A stretch of 64,000 nucleotides of DNA from an uncultured Calothrix sp. Lineage in GTDB: Bacteria > Cyanobacteriota > Cyanobacteriia > Cyanobacteriales > Nostocaceae. This document shows positions 35,437-44,364 of the stretch, one piece after another. The notes under the pieces are model-generated. The model saw only the letters and a list, made by a program, of their open reading frames with translations, did not search any database and had not been told where the DNA came from. Each line of letters opens with the position of its first letter. The first letter of the stretch is position 1. The position numbers and the translations under genes were made by a program. The stretch is taken from positions 62,001 to 126,000 of the forward strand of contig CALJJQ010000066.1 of the NCBI GenBank assembly GCA_937973965.1, written 5' to 3'.

Positions 35437-35803
35437 GTCATTATTTGCCATCGGGAGTGGGGAGTAGGGAGTAGGGAATGTGTAACTGGGGGGAGTTACA
35501 ATCTAGCTTGAAAGGCTGATCACATAATTCAACCCATTTTCTATCTCTGTTTGCGCTTTAGCACTATAGGTGAAGCCTTCATAGGGAGTAGGGAGTAGTG
35601 CAGACAGGTAGCATCTATGCTCAAAACCCGACTTCTGGGACAACTATTTGGCAAAAATATTTTTTCAGTAAACCTTTTGTGTTGTGGTTGTGTTTATTAG
35701 AATATTTTTATTTATCAAACATTCATTATTTTTACAGTAAGAAAACTATGGAAGATATATTTCAGCAATATTTAAAAGTGTCAAGCATTTTTAATTCATT
35801 CAT
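35437..35803. other. Intergenic region with repeats
   Basis: About 365 bp. It has two GGGAGTAGGGAGTAG tracts and the phrase AAAACCCGACTTCTGGG, a common spacer repeat. The 69-aa ORF at 35598 lies across repeat sequence and is not supported. Confidence 0.5.
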
Positions 35804-36447
35804 ATGAATATTCAAAAACTTTTAGAGTGGATTGTGAATGTGGGGATTCAAGGCTTCGGGGTGCTACCTCCTGCTGAGAAAGTAGCTGAAGACCATTTGA
35901 GTAACTGTGGAAATGACTGTGAAAAAGCGATAAATTCAATTATATCCTGGAGGACAACTTACGCTGCCACCGCAGAACTAGTAACTGGTCTAGGCGGTTT
36001 ATTCACCCTACCTGTTAGTATTCCTTCCTGCCTCTTTTGCCTCATCCTATGCTTTGGCGGCAAATACATCAGCGGCTATAGCCTTTCTCAGAGGATATGA
36101 CATTCAGTCTGATCAGGTGCGTACTTTCATACTACTAACACTGATTGGGGATTCAGCGACGGAAATAGTGAAAAATGTTGGTATTAATTATTAATTTAGG
36201 AACAAAAGTCACTAAATCTCTGATTAGCCAAGTTCCCGGTAAGGTGTTAATAGAAATCAACAAAAAAGTAGGTTTCAGATTAATTACTAAAGCTGGAGAA
36301 AAGGGAGTTATCAACTTAATGAAATTAGCACCTCTAGCAGGTGGATTGGTTGGAGCTTGCGTTGACGGAGCTTTTGTGAATAAGTGTGGAAATACGGCCA
36401 AAAAGATGTTTCCTAAAAATGATGACAGTGATAATAACTTTATTTGA
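35804..36447 (+). pseudogene. EcsC-family protein, two frameshifts
   Basis: Three successive frames together give a normal EcsC protein of about 211 residues: 'ISWRTTYAATAELVTGLGGLFTLPVSIP' (frame of 35804), then 'ASFASSYALAANTSAAIAFLRGYDIQSDQVRTFILLTLIGDSATEIVKNVGIN' (frame of 36030), then 'LGTKVTKSLISQVPGKVLIEINKKVGFRL...' (frame of 36175). The breaks fall at a 4-nt tandem duplication (ATTCCTTCCTGCC, near 36023) and a 7-nt one (ATTAATTATTAATT, near 36182). Removing one copy of each restores the reading frame. EcsC proteins are membrane-associated with uncertain role. Confidence 0.85.
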
Positions 36448-36453
36448 ACTGGG

Positions 36454-36521
36454 TAAGAAGTCGGATTTTTATAGGGGTCATCTTGTTTCATCGATGTTTT
36501 TCCTCAAAAACCGACTTCTTA
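36454..36521. repeat. Long-loop inverted repeat between convergent genes
   Basis: TAAGAAGTCGG (36454-36464) and CCGACTTCTTA (36511-36521) form an 11-bp perfect stem with a 46-nt loop. It lies between the EcsC pseudogene and the acnB stop and may act as a bidirectional end signal. Confidence 0.5.
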
Positions 36522-36550
36522 ATACGCTTTCCAAAATCCAAATTAGGGTA

Positions 36551-39154
36551 TTATTTAGCGCTCATTTGCAAAATCTTCGCTTCTTCCTCCTGACTAATTA
36601 CCCTTCCTTCATCTACAAAACCTGATATTTGGTCGAAGTTCAAATATCTATACAAATTCTCCGCGAAGGGCTGGATTTTCTCGCCGACAATTTGCAAATA
36701 TTCCTGTACTGTGGGGATTCTCCCTAATAATGCACAAACTGCGGCTAATTCGGCGGAGCCAAGGTAAACTCGTGCGTCTTTACCCATGCGGTTATTAAAG
36801 TTGCGGGTGGAAGTTGAAAACACCGTTGTTCCGTCTGCAACTCTGGCTTGGTTCCCCATACATAGACTACATCCTGGCATTTCGGTACGGGCATTGGCGG
36901 CAACAAATGTATCATAAACCCCTTCTTTTCTGAGCTGGGTTTCGTCCATTCTCGTTGGGGGTGCAATCCAGAGTCTGGTGTTGACTTGACCTGCTCCTTC
37001 TAATACCTTGGCGGTAGCGCGGTAATGACCGATATTGGTCATGCAGGAGCCGACGAATACTTCCTGTACCGGGTCTCCCGCTACTTCCGAGAGAAGTTTC
37101 ACATTATCGGGGTCATTAGGTGCAGCGACGATGGGTTCTTTGATTTCGTTGAGGTCAATTTCAATGATTTCCGCGTATTCCGCATCGGGGTCTGCCTCCA
37201 TTAATACCGGGTTGGCTAGCCATTCCTCCATTTTGGCAACGCGACGGAGGATGGTACGGGCATCTCCGTAACCCCGTGCAACCATGTTTTTCAATAGTGC
37301 CACATTGGAACGCAGATATTCGGAAACGGTTTCGATACTGAGTTTAATGGTACAGCCCGCGCAGGAACGTTCGGCGGTAGCATCGGTAAGTTCAAAGGCT
37401 TGCTCCACCTTCAGGTCGGGTAAACCTTCGATTTCCATGATTTTACCAGCAAAGATATTTTTCTTGTTCTGTTTCTCAACCGTGAGTAAACCCCTTTGGA
37501 TAGCGACGTAGGGAATGGCATTGACGATATCGCGGAGGGTGACACCGGGTTGTAATTCGCCTTTAAACCGGACTAAAACGGATTCGGGCATATCTAAAGG
37601 CATTACTCCCAAGGCTGCGGCAAAAGCAACCAAACCGGAACCAGCAGGGAAGGAGATACCTAGGGGGAAACGGGTGTGGGAATCGCCACCAGTACCGACG
37701 GTATCGGGTAATAACATCCGGTTTAACCAGGAATGGATAATACCATCACCAGGACGTAACGCCACACCTCCCCGTTGGGCGAAAAAGTCTGGTAGTTCCC
37801 TATGGGTAATAATATCCACAGGTTTGGGATAGGCAGCAGTGTGGCAGAAACTTTGCATCACCAAATCGGCAGAGAAACCCAAACAAGCCAGTTCCTTGAG
37901 TTCATCGCGGGTCATAGGTCCGGTAGTATCTTGGGAACCGACGGTAGTCATAATTGGTTCACAAGATGTACCGGGACGGACTCCGGGTAAACCGCAGGCT
38001 TTACCGACCATTTTTTGTGCAAGGGTATAACCTTTACCAGTGTCTTGGGGGGGTTGGGGACGGGTAAAGACGGTGCTGGGAGGTAATCCCAAGGCTGCGC
38101 GGGTTTTGTCGGTGAGACTGCGACCGATGAGGAGGGGAATACGTCCTCCTGCACGCACTTCATCAAGGATGGTATCAGGTTTGAGTTGGAAGGTGGAGAT
38201 GATTTCCCCTTTTTCGTTGGTAATTTCGCCTTTGTAGGGGTGGATGGTGATTACCATTCCCGTTTCCATCTGGGTGACATCACATTCAATGGGTAATGCA
38301 CCTGCATCCTCGGCGGTGTTAAAGAAAATCGGAGCAATGGTTCCACCGAGGATGTAACCACCAGCTCGTTTATTGGGGATGAAGGGGATATCTTGACCCA
38401 GATGCCAAAGGACGGAGTTGATGGCGGATTTACGGGAGGAACCAGTGCCAACCACATCACCAACATAGGCTACAGGATAGCCTTTTTGTTTTAACTGGGC
38501 AATGGTTTCCAAACTACCAGGTTGACGAGTTTCCAACATTGCCAAGGCGTGGAGGGGAATGTCGGGACGGGTGGTAGCATGGGTTGCGGGGGAAAGGTCG
38601 TCGGTATTTGTTTCCCCAGGAACTTTAAAGACGGTGACGGTAATTGCCACAGGGAGGGTGGGACGGGAAGTAAACCAGTTAGCTTCAGCCCAGGAATCTA
38701 CTACTTGCTGCGCGCAGGGATTGGTGGCAGCCAAATCGATAACATCGTGGTAGGCATCGTAAACCAGGGTGATGTGAGATAGGGCTGTGGCAGCAGCTTG
38801 AGCCAGATTGGTATCCTTAGACTGAAGTAGCTCAATTAAAGCACCCACATTATAACCCCCTAACATAGTCCCCAACAAAGCGATCGCATTTTCCGGAGCA
38901 ATCACAGGACTGGTAATTTCCCCCTTAGCAATCCCTGTGAGAAATCCGGCTTTAACATAGGCTGCTGGATCAACACCAGGGGGAACGCGATCGCGTATTA
39001 ATCCCAGTAAATATTCCTCTTCTGTGGCGGGAGGATTTTTCAGTAATTCACACAGTTCTGATGTTTGCTGTGCATCTATTGGTAGGGGTGGTATCCCCAG
39101 GGCGGCGCGTTCGGCAACATGTTGACGGTATGATTCCAGCATTCTACTCTCCAA
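36551..39154 (-). CDS. acnB: Aconitate hydratase B
   Basis: An 867-residue TCA-cycle enzyme interconverting citrate and isocitrate, also active on 2-methylisocitrate. AcnB domain order is seen: N-terminal HEAT-like domain (1-160), swivel domain (about 165-380; '[22 protein letters not shown]'), then the catalytic domains with '[18 protein letters not shown]'. The [4Fe-4S] ligands are in '[16 protein letters not shown]' and '[13 protein letters not shown]'. Length matches E. coli AcnB (865). The gene is monocistronic. Confidence 0.97.
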   Translation of the reverse strand: MESRMLESYRQHVAERAALGIPPLPIDAQQTSELCELLKNPPATEEEYLLGLIRDRVPPGVDPAAYVKAGFLTGIAKGEITSPVIAPENAIALLGTMLGGYNVGALIELLQSKDTNLAQAAATALSHITLVYDAYHDVIDLAATNPCAQQVVDSWAEANWFTSRPTLPVAITVTVFKVPGETNTDDLSPATHATTRPDIPLHALAMLETRQPGSLETIAQLKQKGYPVAYVGDVVGTGSSRKSAINSVLWHLGQDIPFIPNKRAGGYILGGTIAPIFFNTAEDAGALPIECDVTQMETGMVITIHPYKGEITNEKGEIISTFQLKPDTILDEVRAGGRIPLLIGRSLTDKTRAALGLPPSTVFTRPQPPQDTGKGYTLAQKMVGKACGLPGVRPGTSCEPIMTTVGSQDTTGPMTRDELKELACLGFSADLVMQSFCHTAAYPKPVDIITHRELPDFFAQRGGVALRPGDGIIHSWLNRMLLPDTVGTGGDSHTRFPLGISFPAGSGLVAFAAALGVMPLDMPESVLVRFKGELQPGVTLRDIVNAIPYVAIQRGLLTVEKQNKKNIFAGKIMEIEGLPDLKVEQAFELTDATAERSCAGCTIKLSIETVSEYLRSNVALLKNMVARGYGDARTILRRVAKMEEWLANPVLMEADPDAEYAEIIEIDLNEIKEPIVAAPNDPDNVKLLSEVAGDPVQEVFVGSCMTNIGHYRATAKVLEGAGQVNTRLWIAPPTRMDETQLRKEGVYDTFVAANARTEMPGCSLCMGNQARVADGTTVFSTSTRNFNNRMGKDARVYLGSAELAAVCALLGRIPTVQEYLQIVGEKIQPFAENLYRYLNFDQISGFVDEGRVISQEEEAKILQMSAK

Positions 39155-39327
39155 TTCTGATCCAAATTATTTGGTGTTGAGGGTTACTTAGCCAGTGCGA
39201 TTTATGGTTCCCCATGTCAACACCAACTGAATACAGCACCTACCTAAAAATCAAAATTTTTCCGGCAAGGGCTTATAATTACCACTGTATAGCTACTATG
39301 CTTAGGATTGGAATCGATAGCAGCTTT

Positions 39328-39370
39328 TCTTGCGATTCGCATAGCGACTCCTGTGGAGTATTGCACCACA
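39328..39370. repeat. Intergenic copy of the ACTCCACAGGAGT repeat
   Basis: On the minus strand TGTGGTGCAATACTCCACAGGAGTCGCTATGCGAATCGCAAGA, matching the copy embedded in the FAD oxidoreductase (34834-34876) with a single-base indel and a few substitutions. It lies in the acnB-ferredoxin divergent gap. Confidence 0.8.
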
Positions 39371-39439
39371 TTATCCAGGTACAAGCTGGCTAGTTAGTTT
39401 TAGTAACTTAGTTAATTACATTCCTCGCAACTTTTTGAT

Positions 39440-39757
39440 ATGACTCAAACCTACACGGTAGAAATTAACCATCAAGGTCAAAGTTTAACAATCCAAGTTC
39501 CGGAAAATGAAACCATTTTATCGGTAGCGGAAAAACAAGGCTTGGAATTACCTGCATCTTGTCATGCTGGAGTTTGTACTACCTGTGCAGCAAAAATTAC
39601 CAATGGTGGTACTGTTGACCAAAGTGAAGGGATGGGTGTTAGTCCGGATTTGCAAGCAGAAGGCTATGTATTATTATGCGTTGCCTATCCCCGTTCCGAT
39701 TTGAAAATTATTACTGACCAGGAAGAAATCGTTTATCAAAAACAGTTTGGTAAGTAG
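39440..39757 (+). CDS. Plant-type [2Fe-2S] ferredoxin
   Basis: A 105-residue electron carrier. The cluster ligands are C41-x4-C46-x2-C49 (ASCHAGVCTTCAAKI) and C80 (YVLLCVAYP). Length is slightly above photosynthetic PetF (about 98), with a C-terminal extension (IVYQKQFGK), so it may be a minor ferredoxin isoform rather than the main photosystem I acceptor. The gene is divergent from acnB. No SD is evident before the ATG. Confidence 0.9.
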   Translation: MTQTYTVEINHQGQSLTIQVPENETILSVAEKQGLELPASCHAGVCTTCAAKITNGGTVDQSEGMGVSPDLQAEGYVLLCVAYPRSDLKIITDQEEIVYQKQFGK

Positions 39758-39789
39758 GTGGGTGGTAAAAATTGTCGTGGAAATCAGGG

Positions 39790-39817
39790 AGTACAGACGC
39801 GATATATCGCGTCTGTA
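39790..39817. repeat. 28-bp perfect palindrome, GACGCG family
   Basis: GTACAGACGCGATA followed directly by its reverse complement. It lies 33 bp after the ferredoxin stop, again in a terminator-like position. Confidence 0.8.
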
Positions 39818-39994
39818 CGGGAGTAAGGCTTTGAGACGAATGAACGGTTGCGTTACGGTTTTATGTTTAATTGCACCGACCTACTTAAATAGTTCAGAGG
39901 AGACAGGAGATAGGAGGAGTACTCTGGTGTTGAATCTTAATTCTTCTTAAATCTTGAATCTTGTGGGAAAGACCAATCCAATGGCTTATTTCCA

Positions 39995-40831
39995 TCAATC
40001 TTTAAATTCTAAAACTTTATTTTCTAAAGCTTTGCGAGCAACTTGAGTCACATAAATGGTGACAGCAACAGTAGCGATGAAGCCAAGAATCCGAATTGTC
40101 CACTGCACACCCGGATTACCAGGTTGAGATGCGGTGCCAATCGTGGCAATATTACCAGCTAAGGAACCGATATAAACATACATAATTGTGCCAGGTATCA
40201 TACCGATGGAGGCAACCACGTAGTCTCTGAGGGAAACTCCCGTCACCCCATAGGCATAGTTCAATAAATTGAAAGGAAACACAGGAGAAAGTCGAGTGAG
40301 CAGGACGATTTTTAACCCTTCCCGACCTACGGCTTCATCAATCGCGCGGAATTTCTGATTTCCAGCAATTTTCTTTGCAACCCATCCCCTCGCTAAATAA
40401 CGTCCAACTAAAAAAGCAGCCGTCGCACCAATAGTTGCACCAATAAACACGTACACTGAACCCATCACCACACCAAAGACAACACCTGCACCTAGAGTCA
40501 GGATTGACCCTGGTAAAAAAGCAACTGTGGCAATAATATAAATAAATATGAATGCTAATGCTCCCCCAGTACCCAGACCGTCAATCCACAGTAAAGCATC
40601 CTTTAACCAGATTTGGGGATTAAATCCGGAAACCTGTTGTGCCGATTCTTGTCCTAAAGCTGGTTCCGTGGTGAATATAAAAGTCAAAGCAAATGTCATC
40701 AGCATCAGAAACATAAATTGAGCTGGAAATTTAAATTTAATAAATCTTTGCTGATTCCTAGTTGACATTTCGGGGATGATTTTATTTTTCTGTTGGGAAA
40801 CAGTCAAATTCAGATTCACAGATTGGTGCAT
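39995..40831 (-). CDS. TVP38/TMEM64-family membrane protein
   Basis: A 278-residue DedA-superfamily protein with about five to six helices and the VTT signature 'LTLGAGVVFGVVMGSVYVFIGATIGATAAFLVGRYLARGWV', followed by 'RLSPVFPFNLLNYAYGVTGVSLRDYVVASIGMIPGTIMYVYIG'. Relatives act in lipid or ion homeostasis (VTT proteins are lipid scramblases in eukaryotes). A basic N-terminal stretch of about 30 residues precedes a hydrophobic segment. SD GGAAG lies about 10 nt before the chosen ATG. Confidence 0.85.
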   Translation of the reverse strand: MHQSVNLNLTVSQQKNKIIPEMSTRNQQRFIKFKFPAQFMFLMLMTFALTFIFTTEPALGQESAQQVSGFNPQIWLKDALLWIDGLGTGGALAFIFIYIIATVAFLPGSILTLGAGVVFGVVMGSVYVFIGATIGATAAFLVGRYLARGWVAKKIAGNQKFRAIDEAVGREGLKIVLLTRLSPVFPFNLLNYAYGVTGVSLRDYVVASIGMIPGTIMYVYIGSLAGNIATIGTASQPGNPGVQWTIRILGFIATVAVTIYVTQVARKALENKVLEFKD

Positions 40832-41060
40832 GGGTAATTTCTTCCAGTTTCAAGAATATTTTGGCTGTGTCCAAATCAGATGGATAACTTCCTGCAAATC
40901 GCCTGTGTTTTGATTATGCAACTTAAATATTAAACTAGTATTAAAACCTCAACATATTTTCCACAATTCCATCCTCATTTAAGTTAAGTATTTAAGACGA
41001 GGTTTACCCCAAATATGAGACAATAGAAATGTTTTTGTTTGGGCGATCGCTAGTATCTTC

Positions 41061-42785
41061 ATGAAAACCTTCCCATCTCCCGAAGCGCTACGGCGTTTTC
41101 CCTTTGGGCTGGCAGATATTGCCGTAATTCTTGGTACTTTGGTTCTACTCGCATTGATTGCTCAGATTGGGGCTGGGGCACTGGTTAGTTTTAAACCTCC
41201 GGAAATTGTGCCCACAATCGATCTCAATCCACGGAACTTGCCGTACTATGCAGGGCGATCGACCCTACGCATGTTCATTGCCTTGTTTTTTTCCACCCTG
41301 TTCACCTTGGTCTATGGATATATTGCAGCGAATAGTCGCCGGGCTGAACAGGTGATGATCCCATTGCTGGATATTTTGCAATCTGTTCCTGTACTGGGAT
41401 TTCTTTCGATTACGGTGACTGGCTTTATCGCCTTGTTTCCAGGTAGCTTACTCGGACTGGAAGCAGCTTCTATCTTTGCGATATTTACCAGTCAGGTCTG
41501 GAACATGACCTTTTCCTTCTATCAGTCCCTACGGACAATTCCCAAAGAACTCGATGAAGCGGCAACCCTCTACCAACTTTCGCGTTGGCAACGATTTACA
41601 AAGCTGGAAGTTCCATCGGCCACAATTGGACTACTGTGGAATGCCATGATGAGCTTTGGTGGGGGCTGGTTTTTTGTGGCGGCTAGTGAAGCCATTAGCG
41701 TGCTAAATCAGGAGTATACTCTACCGGGGATTGGCTCCTATGTCGCAGCTGCGATCGCGGCTGAAAATTTGGCGGCGTTGGGCTGGGCACTGCTGACTAT
41801 TGCGATTGTAATCGTGTTGGTGGATCAGTTATTTTGGCGACCCCTAATTGCCTGGTCAGACAAATTTCGCATGGAGCAAAGCGCTTCCGGGTCAGTACCG
41901 GAATCCTGGGTGTATGACCTGTTACAAGCGGCACGGATTCCGCGAATGCTAGGCAAGGCACTTACCCCAGTCAGGGAAACTATTAACGGTGTTTTGTCTC
42001 GACTCACCCGCTCTCAATCCACTGTTCAACTTGATACCAGGCAACAACAGAGCGATCGCTTGTATAACTTAGTTTTACTGGTTATTATTGGTTTCCTAGT
42101 TGCCTGGGCGTTGCACTTTATCCTGACTACAGTGGGCATGGGGGAAGTGTTCAAAACCTTTGGGCTAGGTATTCTGACCCTGCTGCGGGTGACAGTCCTC
42201 CTGGTGTTTGCCACGGTAATTTGGACACCTATCGGCGTGGCAATCGGATTTAACCCCGAGTTGGCCCGTACTCTACAACCTGTGGTGCAGTTCCTCGCCT
42301 CCTTTCCTGCCAACTTTATTTTTCCCTTTGCCACCCTGTTTTTCATCCGTGCCAACATTAGCATCGAATGGGGTAGCATTTTGCTGATGGCACTAGGGGC
42401 GCAGTGGTATATTCTGTTCAACTCAATTGCTGGCGCTCAGAGCATTCCCACTGACCTGCGGGAAATGGCAACCGATATCGGTTTGCAAGGTTGGCAGCGT
42501 TGGTGGAAACTAATTATACCAGGTATTTTCTCGGCTTGGGTAACGGGAGGCGTGACCGCAAGTGGGGGAGCCTGGAACGCCAGTATTGTATCCGAAGTTG
42601 TGGCTTGGGGATCGACGACCCTGACCGCCACTGGATTAGGTACCTATATTGCAGAAGCCACCGTTGCCGGAGATTGGCCCCGCATCACCCTTGGTATTGG
42701 TATGATGAGTCTGTTTGTCGTGGGTTTGAACCGTCTGCTATGGCGAAAACTCTATCAGTTAGCCGAAGCGAAATATCATCTCTAG
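41061..42785 (+). CDS. ABC transporter permease, fused double domain (NitT/TauT type)
   Basis: A 574-residue protein with two BPD-type permease domains. Each has an EAA loop: 'DEAATLYQLSRWQRFTKLEVP' (about 170) and 'REMATDIGLQGWQRWWKLIIP' (about 472). About 12 helices are predicted. Nitrate/sulfonate/taurine-type importers use single-domain permeases as dimers, so this is a natural fusion. The ATPase gene follows after 13 bp; no substrate-binding protein is next to the pair. The region looks more GC-rich than its neighbours, suggesting transfer or strong codon selection. Confidence 0.88.
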   Translation: MKTFPSPEALRRFPFGLADIAVILGTLVLLALIAQIGAGALVSFKPPEIVPTIDLNPRNLPYYAGRSTLRMFIALFFSTLFTLVYGYIAANSRRAEQVMIPLLDILQSVPVLGFLSITVTGFIALFPGSLLGLEAASIFAIFTSQVWNMTFSFYQSLRTIPKELDEAATLYQLSRWQRFTKLEVPSATIGLLWNAMMSFGGGWFFVAASEAISVLNQEYTLPGIGSYVAAAIAAENLAALGWALLTIAIVIVLVDQLFWRPLIAWSDKFRMEQSASGSVPESWVYDLLQAARIPRMLGKALTPVRETINGVLSRLTRSQSTVQLDTRQQQSDRLYNLVLLVIIGFLVAWALHFILTTVGMGEVFKTFGLGILTLLRVTVLLVFATVIWTPIGVAIGFNPELARTLQPVVQFLASFPANFIFPFATLFFIRANISIEWGSILLMALGAQWYILFNSIAGAQSIPTDLREMATDIGLQGWQRWWKLIIPGIFSAWVTGGVTASGGAWNASIVSEVVAWGSTTLTATGLGTYIAEATVAGDWPRITLGIGMMSLFVVGLNRLLWRKLYQLAEAKYHL

Positions 42786-42798
42786 GGAAGGCAATATT

Positions 42799-44169
42799 AT
42801 GATGACAGAAGCAACTTCGACGAATTTAAATTTAATTACCGTCGAGCAGGTTTCTAAAAGTTTCCCCCTACCTGATGGGAAAGGAGAGTTTACGGTTCTC
42901 AGTGGTGTGAGTTTAATCGTCAAATCCGGTGAGGTTGTGGCCTTACTTGGGCGTAGTGGTAGTGGTAAGAGTACCCTATTGCGGATTATGGCGGGTTTGA
43001 TCCCACCCAGCGAAGGTCAGGTTTTCAGTAGCGGTAAGCCCCTGCGCGGTGCAAACAACGATGTGGCGATGGTGTTTCAAAGTTTCGCCCTATTGCCTTG
43101 GTTGACGGTTCTGGAAAATGTAGAATTAGGTTTAGAAGTACGGGGAGTCAAGCGAGAGGAACGCCGCCAACGGGCACTGAAAGCCATTGACCTGGTGGGT
43201 TTAGATGGTTTTGAAAGTGCCTATCCGAAAGAGTTATCGGGTGGTATGAAGCAGCGAGTCGGCTTCGCACGGGCATTTGTCTTAGAACCCCAGGTGCTGT
43301 TTATGGATGAACCCTTTAGTGCCCTGGATGTTCTCACCTCGGAAAACCTACGGGGTGAAATTGATGATCTGTGGAATGCGAAAACCTTCCCATCTAAAAG
43401 CATTTTAATTGTCACCCACAATATTGAAGAGGCTGTATTTTTAGCTGATCGGGTGGTGATTTTAGGATCGAATCCGGGGCGTATTCGTGGTGAAGTGATG
43501 ATTGACTTACCCCGTCCTCACGATCGCACCCATCCCCGCTTTGCTTCCCTAGTCGATTATATCTACACCGTCATGACCAACCCGGAAATCGAAGTGACAG
43601 GGGAAGTGTCCGATAAGACTGTGCCACCATCAGAAATCACATCTCCCTATGCGATCGCTTTACCCCATGTACGAGTGGGTGGTATCAGTGGTTTATTGGA
43701 GCTGATTGTTGATCGACCATCGGGGACAGATGATATTCCCCGACTTGCCGATCGGTTGCAGCTGGCGGTAGACGACCTGTTACCGATTTTAGATGCCGCC
43801 GTTCTGCTAGGATTTGCTGAAGTTTCTCAAGGAGATGTGCGACTGACTGAAATCGGACAAGATTTTGCCACCACCACCATTCTACGTAGTAAAGATATCT
43901 TTCGACAGCAGGTTCTAACCCGTGTTCCTGTTTTGAGCAGCATAGTCCAAACCCTACAGGAAAAACGCAGTGGTTCCATGCGAGCTGATTTCTTTCTCGA
44001 TCTATGGGATGAACATTTCCCCCACGAGGAAGCCGAACGCCAGTTCGCCACCAGCGTAGACTGGGGGCGTTATGCGGAGCTATTCGAGTATGATGCTGGT
44101 GAAGGACGACTTTATCTATCGGAAACCAACCCTGGGTTAGAGAATCCTGTACCCTTAGAGGATGTTTGA
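42799..44169 (+). CDS. ABC transporter ATPase with C-terminal AAA-associated domain
   Basis: A 456-residue protein partnered with the preceding fused permease. The NBD (1-260) has Walker A 'GRSGSGKST', the ABC signature 'LSGGMKQR' and Walker B 'VLFMDEPFSALD'. Residues about 290-440 form the C-terminal domain seen in some nitrate/sulfonate-type ATPases ('VGGISGLLELIVDRPSGTDDIPRLADRLQLAVDDLLPILDAAVLLGFAEV...'), likely a winged-helix regulatory domain. The substrate is unknown. The domain could sense a metabolite to gate uptake; inference. Confidence 0.9.
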   Translation: MMTEATSTNLNLITVEQVSKSFPLPDGKGEFTVLSGVSLIVKSGEVVALLGRSGSGKSTLLRIMAGLIPPSEGQVFSSGKPLRGANNDVAMVFQSFALLPWLTVLENVELGLEVRGVKREERRQRALKAIDLVGLDGFESAYPKELSGGMKQRVGFARAFVLEPQVLFMDEPFSALDVLTSENLRGEIDDLWNAKTFPSKSILIVTHNIEEAVFLADRVVILGSNPGRIRGEVMIDLPRPHDRTHPRFASLVDYIYTVMTNPEIEVTGEVSDKTVPPSEITSPYAIALPHVRVGGISGLLELIVDRPSGTDDIPRLADRLQLAVDDLLPILDAAVLLGFAEVSQGDVRLTEIGQDFATTTILRSKDIFRQQVLTRVPVLSSIVQTLQEKRSGSMRADFFLDLWDEHFPHEEAERQFATSVDWGRYAELFEYDAGEGRLYLSETNPGLENPVPLEDV

Positions 44170-44262
44170 AAAGTGTCAAGAAATACTTTATTAATCACTT
44201 CTGAGAGACAGGAAATAACTACAAAAAGTATATTTGTAGTTATCGACTACTCCCGATTCCCC

Positions 44263-44350
44263 TACAGACGCGACATGTCGCGTCTCTTCCCACTCTCGAA
44301 AAACAAGCTTGTTAAGTATTAAAAGTGACTTTTCTTCCAATTTCTCAGCT
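44263..44350. repeat. Extended hairpin repeat (copy b)
   Basis: AGACGCGACATGTCGCGTCT (44266-44285, perfect 20-bp palindrome) continues into AAGTATTAAAAGTGACTTTT and TCTCAGC, matching the copy at 22808-22893. It sits between the ABC transporter and the convergent caspase-like gene. Confidence 0.7.
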
Positions 44351-44364
44351 ACCCACGCACCAAT

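Noticed and set aside
35598-35807. 69-aa rightward ORF
   Set aside because: Begins inside a GGGAGTA repeat and has no recognisable domain.
37035-38782. Several plus-strand ORFs across acnB
   Set aside because: Shadows of the long minus-strand acnB frame; no independent family features.
39747-39950. 67-aa ORF after ferredoxin
   Set aside because: Made of the palindromic repeat and its flanks.
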